This document shows, piece by piece, positions 16,597-21,953 of a DNA stretch of 21,953 bases. The translations under genes and the position numbers were made by a program. The notes under the pieces are model-generated. The model saw nothing but the letters and a program-made list of their open reading frames with translations. It searched no databases and was not told the DNA's origin. The DNA is from an uncultured Barnesiella sp. Lineage in GTDB: Bacteria; Bacteroidota; Bacteroidia; Bacteroidales; Barnesiellaceae_A. How positions within the stretch are numbered: position 1 is the first letter of the stretch; each line of letters starts with the position of its first letter. Location of the stretch: contig CAJGDT010000006.1 in NCBI GenBank assembly GCA_904502265.1, positions 1-21,953 of the forward strand, in the 5' to 3' direction.

Positions 16597-16770
16597 TATT
16601 GGTTCGATGTAAGCCATTCATGGATGCCTGATTAAAAGGGAATTAGGTGAGAGTCCTAAACAGTCCCGCTGCTGTAAGCTCTGTACAATGGCATGAGTAT
16701 CGTTGCCACTGACCTCGTGAGGTTGGGAAGGCGCTCGTGCTTGGAGTAAGTCAGAAGACCTGCCAATGCA
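16597..16770 (+). promoter_or_regulatory. Cobalamin (vitamin B12) riboswitch aptamer
   Basis: The conserved core elements occur in order: AAAGGGAA at 16635-16642, AGGTGAGAGTCCT at 16645-16657, CAGTCCCGCTGCTGTAAG at 16661-16678, CCACTG with a small hairpin and GGGAAGG at 16706-16731, and the B12 box AGTCAGAAGACCTGCC at 16749-16764. This is the classic arrangement that binds adenosyl- or other cobalamins and lowers expression of the downstream genes. It lies directly upstream of btuB, which agrees with B12 uptake as the output. About 130 nt separate the B12 box from the start codon; no T-tailed terminator is seen there, so translational control is more likely than attenuation. Confidence 0.96.
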
Positions 16771-16896
16771 AGTATTTTTCAATAGCTTTCGAGGAAAGAG
16801 CTTATTGATAAGACCGTGAGCATTGGTTTCTCCAGTTTACCTCTCTTCTTATTAAGCCCCTCGGATATAAGCTATATATGGTGACTTTAATAGCTA
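16763..16896 (+). promoter_or_regulatory. Structured btuB leader, probable riboswitch expression platform
   Basis: Several complementary segments lie between the B12 box and the ATG. CCAATGC (16763-16769, including the last bases of the B12 box) matches GCATTGG (16820-16826). ATAGCTTTCGAGG (16782-16794) matches CCTCGG (16859-16864) plus AAGCTAT (16869-16875), with a 4-nt bulge and one G-U. AGCTAT (16870-16875) can instead pair with ATAGCT (16890-16895), directly against the start codon. The last two pairings exclude each other, as expected of a switch that hides or frees the translation start. The pairings are seen in the sequence; the switching role is inferred. Confidence 0.5.
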
Positions 16897-18930
16897 ATGA
16901 TGAGAATGAATACTCTATCGAGGTGGTTGATAACCTTACTTATATTATGTGTAACTTCGGTTGTGGCATGGGCACAAACCGATGCGGATATTGATGTGGA
17001 TATAGACCTGGATTCAATCTCTATGCACACACTCAACGAGGTAATTGTTACAGCCAATCGTTTTACCGAAGTAATACCCTCACAGAAACTTACCGGCAAG
17101 GAACTTGAAGGTCTCAACAGCCTCTCGGTGGCCGATGCCTTGCGCTACTTCTCGGGTGTGCAACTCAAGGATTATGGTGGTGTGGGTGGTATCAAAACGG
17201 TGAATATCCGTGGTATGGGTAGCGAGCAGATGGGTGTCTACTACAATGGTATTCAGCTTGGTAATGCCCAAAATGGACAGGTGGACTTGGGAAAATTCTC
17301 GCTCGAAAATATCGAGGAGATTTCGCTATATAATGGTCAGCGTAGTGATGTGTTCCAGACAGCACGCGAGTTTGGCTCGGCAGGCTCTATCTATCTCACT
17401 ACGCGCAGGCCTCGATTTAAAGAGGGTGAAAGGGCTAATCTGAAGGCCGGCCTTAAGGTGGGTTCGTTCGATTTTCTCAGCCCCTCGATATTGTGTGAGT
17501 ATAAAATCACCGATGATATATTTGCCACTTTCAATGCCGAGTGGATCAATTCAAGCGGAAAGTATGAGTTCCGCTATCGTCGCGTAACACCAGCCGGCGA
17601 GGTGGCATACGATACTACCGCCATACGCGAGAATGGTGATATAGATGCAGTGCGCATAGAGGGTGGTGTGCAAGGTTACATGCCTCGTGGTAAGTGGAAG
17701 GCTTATATGTATCACTATACGTCAGAGCGAGGTATCCCCGGTGCTATTGTCAACAATGTGTGGCACCGAGGCGAGCGACTATGGGATAGAAACTCGTTTG
17801 TACAAGCGATGTTTGAGTATGATATTACGCCCAAACTCAGTACCAAAGTAAATGCAAAATATGCCTTCGACTATACACACTATGTAAATAACGACGACAA
17901 GTTGATACATGTTGACAACATCTACAAGCAGCGCGAAGTGTATGCATCGTGGGCCAATAAATATACCATCCTGCGCAATTGGGATGTGTCGTTGGCGTAT
18001 GATTATCAATGGAATCAACTATCGGAGTATCGCGATGTGCAACGCAATACACACTGGGTGTCGTTGGCATCGGCTTATGCCTTGGGCGACTGCTTTAAGG
18101 TGCAGGCTTCGGCTCTTGCCACTATTGTCGATGAGGAGGAGCGTGGTCGTGATGAAGTGCCTGATAAGTTTAAGGTTACTCCGGCGGTGTTCCTTTCGTA
18201 CAAGCCCTTCGAACAAGCCGACTTGGTGTTGCGTGCGTTCTATAAGCAGAGCTATCGCATGCCTACCTTCAACGACCTCTACTATACCGATATGGGCAAT
18301 GCCTACCTGAAGCCCGAGTTGGCTACCCAGTACAACGTAGGTGTGCTCTATGACCTCGACCGCAATGACAATATTTTTTCATTCTTTCGCATAGGCGCCG
18401 ATGTGTACTACAATAAGGTGAAGGATAAAATTATTGCCTATCCCAAGGGGCAGCAGTTCCGTTGGACGATGCTCAACCTCGGTGTGGTAGATATTCGTGG
18501 TATAGATGCACAGGCCATGGCGGTATTTCGCTTCCCTTACCAAATAGAACTTACGACCAAGTTGCAATATACCTATCAGCAGGCTATCGACATTACCGAC
18601 CCCAATGACAACTTCTATGGACACCAGATACCCTATATACCCTGGCACAGTGGTTCGGCCATTGTGATGTTGAGCTGGCGTGAATGGATGCTCAATTACA
18701 GCTTTATCTATGTGGGTGAGCGCTATAATCAGCAGGAAAATATCATCTATAACTATACTCAACCCTGGTATACCAACGACGTGTCGTTGGTGAAGATATT
18801 CCGCCTCAAGGATGTTGTGCTTAAGGCTACTCTCGAGGTGAACAACTTGCTTGACCAGGACTATGATGTGATACTCAATTATCCCATGCCCAAGCGCAAC
18901 TACCGCGTAGGTATAACAGTAGAGATATAA
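16897..18930 (+). CDS. btuB: BtuB-type TonB-dependent cobalamin receptor
   Basis: Encodes 677 residues. The start is MMRM, so ATGs at 16897, 16900 and 16906 are all possible. The signal peptide is likely cut after AWA at residue 26. An acidic linker (DADIDVDIDLDS) follows, then the TonB-box-like LNEVIVTANRF at about 46-56. The plug domain is at about 60-165 (LSVADALRYFSGVQL, TVNIRGMGSEQMGVYYNGI), and the rest is a 22-strand barrel ending YRVGITVEI. It has no CarboxypepD_reg-like N-terminal extension, unlike SusC-type receptors, which fits BtuB. The receptor imports cobalamin across the outer membrane using TonB energy. The identification rests on the riboswitch upstream and the BtuG-like gene 2 bp downstream. 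The last residue is Ile, not the usual aromatic. Confidence 0.9.
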   Translation: MMRMNTLSRWLITLLILCVTSVVAWAQTDADIDVDIDLDSISMHTLNEVIVTANRFTEVIPSQKLTGKELEGLNSLSVADALRYFSGVQLKDYGGVGGIKTVNIRGMGSEQMGVYYNGIQLGNAQNGQVDLGKFSLENIEEISLYNGQRSDVFQTAREFGSAGSIYLTTRRPRFKEGERANLKAGLKVGSFDFLSPSILCEYKITDDIFATFNAEWINSSGKYEFRYRRVTPAGEVAYDTTAIRENGDIDAVRIEGGVQGYMPRGKWKAYMYHYTSERGIPGAIVNNVWHRGERLWDRNSFVQAMFEYDITPKLSTKVNAKYAFDYTHYVNNDDKLIHVDNIYKQREVYASWANKYTILRNWDVSLAYDYQWNQLSEYRDVQRNTHWVSLASAYALGDCFKVQASALATIVDEEERGRDEVPDKFKVTPAVFLSYKPFEQADLVLRAFYKQSYRMPTFNDLYYTDMGNAYLKPELATQYNVGVLYDLDRNDNIFSFFRIGADVYYNKVKDKIIAYPKGQQFRWTMLNLGVVDIRGIDAQAMAVFRFPYQIELTTKLQYTYQQAIDITDPNDNFYGHQIPYIPWHSGSAIVMLSWREWMLNYSFIYVGERYNQQENIIYNYTQPWYTNDVSLVKIFRLKDVVLKATLEVNNLLDQDYDVILNYPMPKRNYRVGITVEI

Positions 18931-18932
18931 CG

Positions 18933-20093
18933 ATGAAAAGAATTCTATACATACTGTGTCTTATGGTGCTGCTCACAACAGCGTGTCGCACCGACGAGAT
19001 GGTTATACCCTCCGAGTACGACCGCTTGCCTATTGCACCTACACCACATTGCAACCCCATAGGTATGTATGTGCTCAATGAGGGTAACATGGGCAGCAAC
19101 AAGGCATCGATAGACTATGTCGACTTCGAAAATGGACTATATGCTCGTAACTTGTATGCCGAGCGTAACCCAAGTGTAATCAAGGAGTTGGGTGATGTGG
19201 GCAATGACTTGCAGATATACGGTAGCAAGTTATATGCAGTACTCAATAGCTCGCATAAGGTTGAGGTAATGGATGCCCGTACATTGGTGCGTATAGGACA
19301 GATAGATATACCCAACTGCCGTTATATCAACTTTCACGAGGGTAATGCTTATGTAACCTCTTATGTAGGACCTATAGCCATCGACCCCAATGCACAGCCC
19401 GGTGCCGTGTATCGTGTCGATACGACCGATTTGTCTATTACCGGTAGGTGTGCGGTGGGTTATCAGCCCGAGGAGTTGGTTATAACCGATGGGCGTATAT
19501 ATGTAGCCAATTCGGGTGGTTATCGTAAGCCCAACTATGATAATACCGTTTCGGTGATAGACTTGGCCACCATGAAGCAGATACAAAAAATAGCCGTTGC
19601 TCCCAACTTGCATCGTGTGCGTCAGGATGCCTATGGACGGTTGTGGGTGTCGTCGCGAGGCGATGAGGCTTCAATCCCTTCGCGCCTTATTGTACTGGAT
19701 CACAAAGAATCATCATCGCGCGAAATGGTTGTGACCGATACGCTCGACATACCATGCTCCGATATGTGCATCGTTGGCGATTCTCTCTATTTTTATAGTC
19801 TGGCGTGGAGTGATAAGTTGGAGCGTAATGTTGTCTCCTATGGTATCATCAACGTGCGTACCAAGGAGTTGGTTACCGATAACTTCATAACCGACGGCAC
19901 AGAAACAGCGATAGAGAAACCTTATGGCATAGCCGTAAATCCGTCCAACGGCGATATATATGTAACTGACGGAAAAAACTATGTGTCGAGTGGAACGGTA
20001 CATTGCTACAATCGTGAGGGTGTGCGACAATGGAGCATGCGAGCCGGCGATATACCTGCGCACATGGTATTCTTAAATAGAGAAGGACAATGA
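18933..20093 (+). CDS. btuG: BtuG-like surface lipoprotein, YncE/DUF5074 beta-propeller, B12 capture
   Basis: Encodes 386 residues. The lipoprotein signal MKRILYILCL ends at the lipobox TTAC with Cys18. The next residues, RTDEM, give acidic positions soon after the Cys, as in surface-export signals of Bacteroidota lipoproteins. The mature protein is a beta-propeller with repeated strands such as YVLNEGNMGSNKAS, YVTSYVGPIAI, RIYVANSGGYRKPNYDNTVSVIDL and GIAVNPSNGDIYVTDG, and a closing GDIPAHMVFL. This is the YncE/DUF5074 form of BtuG, which in gut Bacteroides binds cobalamin very tightly at the cell surface and hands it to BtuB. It follows btuB by 2 bp and overlaps the next gene by 4 bp, so it is under the same riboswitch. 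Ligand binding here is inferred from family and context. Confidence 0.85.
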   Translation: MKRILYILCLMVLLTTACRTDEMVIPSEYDRLPIAPTPHCNPIGMYVLNEGNMGSNKASIDYVDFENGLYARNLYAERNPSVIKELGDVGNDLQIYGSKLYAVLNSSHKVEVMDARTLVRIGQIDIPNCRYINFHEGNAYVTSYVGPIAIDPNAQPGAVYRVDTTDLSITGRCAVGYQPEELVITDGRIYVANSGGYRKPNYDNTVSVIDLATMKQIQKIAVAPNLHRVRQDAYGRLWVSSRGDEASIPSRLIVLDHKESSSREMVVTDTLDIPCSDMCIVGDSLYFYSLAWSDKLERNVVSYGIINVRTKELVTDNFITDGTETAIEKPYGIAVNPSNGDIYVTDGKNYVSSGTVHCYNREGVRQWSMRAGDIPAHMVFLNREGQ

Positions 20094-21301
20094 AGAAGAT
20101 ACTGTATATATTGGCAACTATATTGCTGACCCTGACAGCATGCCAGCCCGAGATACCCATGGTAACGTCGGGGTTGGACACTACCTATGCCGTAGTGCGC
20201 ATGCGAGCATTGCGATTGCACCCCGAGTACAGTGGCGAACGTTATGAGTGGAGCATGCCGGATAGCAATGGTAACGACTCGATTGTAGCCACCACTCGCG
20301 ATTACCTCTTTGTGAGTTCCCAAGCCGGCGTGTATCGCTTGAAGTTTCAGATAATCGATGCCGATAATCCCTTTACACACAATATGGTGATAACTGTGTG
20401 GGATGAGGAGGTAGCATATAGCCGGTATATAGCGCATGTGTACGACTATCGCCCTGCGCCCGGGCAATTTGTAGGCGATATGCCTCGCTATGAGGAGGGC
20501 GATACCGAGGAGCGTATGCGAGCCAAGGTAGAGGAGTGCATCAGTGGTACACAAGATGACTTGATTTCGTTGGGCGGATTTGGTGGCTATGTGACATTCG
20601 GATTTGATCACTCGGTGGTCAATGTACAAGATTCACTCGACTTTATGATATTGGGTAATGCGCTTTATGCCTCTTCAGAGGGTAGTGGCTTAGGGTCGGC
20701 CGGAAGTGCCGAACCCGGGATTGTAATGGTGTCGCTCGATAGCAATAGCAATGGTATTCCCGATGATGAGTGGTATGAGTTGGCCGGCAGTGAGCATACC
20801 AATAAATCTACTGTACACTCATACGAAATAACCTACTATCGCACACCCACCGATCACGAACCTACGCCACGACCCAATAGCGGTGTGACTGACACTACTT
20901 ATATAGCTTGGAGTGACAATCAGGGTCGAACAGGATACATAGAGCGTAATGCATTCCACAACCAAGAGTATTTTCCTCAATGGCTCTCTGACAATACGCT
21001 TACTTTTAAGGGCACACGTCTGCCCGATAATGTGGTAGATGTACAAGGTGATGGCTCTTACTATGTACTCAATGCCTTTGACTGGGGTTATGCCGACAAT
21101 CATGCCAATAGTGCCTCGGTGGAGCAAACAGGTTTCGATATTGACTGGGCGGTTGATAGTGCAGGAAATAGAGTAAATCTGCCTTGTATAGACTTTGTGC
21201 GGGTATATACCGGCGTGAACCAACAATGCGGTAGAATAGGCGAGGTGTCGACTGAAATATGCCGAGCCGAGGATCTGCATGTGGCAGAAGAATGGAAGTG
21301 A
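20090..21301 (+). CDS. Surface lipoprotein with PKD-like domain, third gene of the btu operon
   Basis: Encodes 403 residues, starting in a 4-bp ATGA overlap with the btuG stop. The lipobox is LTAC with Cys18, and an acidic residue follows (QPE). Residues of about 25-107 look like a PKD/Ig-type domain (RYEWSMP, SQAGVYRLKFQIID). The rest is a single beta-rich domain with SLGGFGGYVTFGFDH (160-174), a loop DSNSNGIPDDEW (217-228) that resembles a calcium-binding D.N.NG..D..E loop, and a conserved-looking end IDFVRVYTG with GEVSTEI. Similar cell surface proteins often sit beside BtuG and BtuB genes in Bacteroidota. The role is not proven. It is likely an accessory cobalamin-binding or receptor-docking lipoprotein; a relation to BtuH is possible but I cannot confirm it. 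Confidence 0.78.
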   Translation: MKKILYILATILLTLTACQPEIPMVTSGLDTTYAVVRMRALRLHPEYSGERYEWSMPDSNGNDSIVATTRDYLFVSSQAGVYRLKFQIIDADNPFTHNMVITVWDEEVAYSRYIAHVYDYRPAPGQFVGDMPRYEEGDTEERMRAKVEECISGTQDDLISLGGFGGYVTFGFDHSVVNVQDSLDFMILGNALYASSEGSGLGSAGSAEPGIVMVSLDSNSNGIPDDEWYELAGSEHTNKSTVHSYEITYYRTPTDHEPTPRPNSGVTDTTYIAWSDNQGRTGYIERNAFHNQEYFPQWLSDNTLTFKGTRLPDNVVDVQGDGSYYVLNAFDWGYADNHANSASVEQTGFDIDWAVDSAGNRVNLPCIDFVRVYTGVNQQCGRIGEVSTEICRAEDLHVAEEWK

Positions 21302-21328
21302 GGCAATGTATGTTATCAATAGTAATAG

Positions 21329-21357
21329 AAAGGAGACTCCACTTGAGTCTCCTTTTT
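21329..21357 (+). terminator. Intrinsic terminator of the btu operon
   Basis: An 11-bp perfect stem (21329-21339 with 21345-21355; core GGAGACTC/GAGTCTCC) with a five-base loop CACTT, followed by a T run at 21353-21357. It lies 28 bp past the last stop of the operon. This is a textbook Rho-independent terminator on the plus strand. Confidence 0.93.
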
Positions 21358-21370
21358 GCTTATATAATAT

Positions 21371-21395
21371 GCCGATATAGAGAACTTATGTCGGC
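21371..21395 (-). terminator. Possible hairpin at the 3' end of the minus-strand regulator
   Basis: GCCGATATA (21371-21379) pairs with TATGTCGGC (21387-21395), nine pairs with one wobble and a seven-base loop. It lies about 20 bp past the stop of the minus-strand gene. The bases after it on that strand are A/T-rich but not a T run, so its terminator role is uncertain. Confidence 0.35.
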
Positions 21396-21412
21396 TTAGT
21401 GAAAATTTATTC

Positions 21413-21953
21413 TTAAGGTAAAAATTCCTCTTTAATAGCCTTCTTGAGTCGCGATATGCGGTTGTATACTACCGACTTTTCTTTACCCAACAGTACGGCA
21501 ATGGTAGTGGCCGATAGTCCGGCTATGAGGTACGCATATAGGCGGTAATCTTTCTCTTTGAGTGCGGGATGTTCGGCACGGAAGCGTTGCATCACATTGT
21601 CTTGTTGCAGGTTGAGAACTCTCTCAAACTCGGCTTGCGCCTCATCGTCGTTGCGAAGTTCCTTGATAATATCTTGTACCTCGGCGATGATTTTCTTCTG
21701 CAACTTGTCGCTACCTTCATACACATAGTATTGCTCGCATAGGCGTGTGAGAATTGCGTAGTTGCTACCCGACCTAAAAGATTGCTCCTCGGGTTGAGGG
21801 GTAGTAGTAGCTGTAGGTGTGGAGAGTTGTTTGAAGTCCTTAATAAGCGACAGTATATCGTCGAATGAGTATTCGCGATATAAGCCATAGCGCAAGTTGC
21901 CCCAAAGTTTGATATTGAAGAAACGAAGACGAATAATGTTGCTCGAAAGCAAC
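21413..21953 (-). CDS. Partial regulator with coiled region and C-terminal LuxR-like helix-turn-helix (5' end outside window)
   Basis: The frame is open to the right edge, so only the C-terminal 180 residues or so are seen. The visible part starts with a basic, aromatic segment (IIRLRFFNIKLWGN), then a Thr/Pro/Glu-rich linker, and a charged helical stretch (KLQKKIIAEVQDIIKELRND). The last 60 residues, HPALKEKDYRLYAYLIAG, then LSATTIAVLLGKEKSVVYNR and ISRLKKAIKEEF, form a GerE/LuxR-type helix-turn-helix as seen at the end of many Bacteroidota membrane or TPR-containing regulators. The missing N-terminus probably holds TPRs and a membrane helix, but that is inference. It is convergent with the btu operon and separated by that operon's terminator, so there is no direct sign that it regulates it. 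Confidence 0.75.
   Translation of the reverse strand, partial: LLSSNIIRLRFFNIKLWGNLRYGLYREYSFDDILSLIKDFKQLSTPTATTTPQPEEQSFRSGSNYAILTRLCEQYYVYEGSDKLQKKIIAEVQDIIKELRNDDEAQAEFERVLNLQQDNVMQRFRAEHPALKEKDYRLYAYLIAGLSATTIAVLLGKEKSVVYNRISRLKKAIKEEFLP

Noticed and set aside
16454..16621. N-terminal extension of the DUF748 protein by 56 residues
   Set aside because: The extension would hide the membrane helix in the interior, overlaps a promoter-like box, and runs into the btu promoter and riboswitch region.
16827..16868. Search for an intrinsic attenuator terminator in the btuB leader
   Set aside because: The pyrimidine-rich stretch (ACCTCTCTTCTTATT) is not preceded by a stable GC hairpin and is not a T run, so transcription attenuation is not supported.
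20006..20629. Minus-strand frame of 207 codons over the btuG / third-gene junction
   Set aside because: Antisense to two well-supported lipoprotein genes joined by a 4-bp overlap; it shows no motif.
1..21953. Mobile elements, CRISPR arrays, phage or defence genes
   Set aside because: I saw no transposase or integrase-like product, no regularly spaced repeats, and no composition break; gene content reads as core chromosome.

Overview
The window looks like chromosomal core sequence from a Bacteroidales bacterium (phylum Bacteroidota); the genus cannot be fixed from what is here. Four signs point this way. Start codons have little Shine-Dalgarno signal. Promoter -7 boxes of the type TAnnTTTG occur upstream of several genes. 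The envelope genes are Bacteroidota-specific: lipoprotein TamL in place of TamA, BtuB with BtuG, a BspA-type leucine-rich-repeat protein with a type IX secretion tail, and a PepSY-like small exported protein. Base composition and codon style look even throughout. I saw no insertion sequence, integrase, phage gene or CRISPR array.

Layout, left to right. (1) 1-1700: the 3' part of a secreted BspA-like leucine-rich-repeat protein, then trmB (tRNA m7G46 methyltransferase), closed by a perfect 24-bp hairpin. (2) 1710-3065: a lipoprotein gene (DUF6340-like) on the minus strand, then tRNA-Arg(TCT), also minus, each with a recognisable -7 box. (3) 3066-6811: a stand-alone TamL-type Omp85 lipoprotein (minus) divergent from an acyl-ACP thioesterase (plus), followed by a convergent small PepSY-like exported protein. 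(4) 6928-14078: a large tamB and a second tamL, overlapping by 4 bp and clearly one translational unit. (5) 14087-16453: an AsmA-like/DUF748 protein on the minus strand, ending only 8 bp from tamL. (6) 16584-21357: a vitamin B12 uptake operon with promoter, cobalamin riboswitch and a long structured leader, then btuB (TonB-dependent receptor), a btuG-like beta-propeller lipoprotein, a PKD-like surface lipoprotein and a strong terminator. (7) 21413-end: the C-terminal part of a minus-strand regulator with a LuxR-like helix-turn-helix.

Two functional themes dominate. One is envelope biogenesis: TamB/TamL, an extra TamL and an AsmA-like bridge-type protein, with an acyl-ACP thioesterase close by. 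Together these suggest lipid or outer-membrane-protein traffic between the two membranes. The other is outer-membrane capture of cobalamin, in which the surface lipoproteins bind B12 and pass it to BtuB, with the riboswitch shutting the operon down when B12 is plentiful. The inner-membrane BtuFCD parts are not in this window.

The most novel-looking items are three. The leader between the B12 box and the btuB start contains mutually exclusive long-range pairings. The third btu-operon lipoprotein carries a calcium-loop-like motif. The locus also has two TamL paralogues that differ at the normally conserved Omp85 RG motif. None of these is proven to be a new system from sequence alone.
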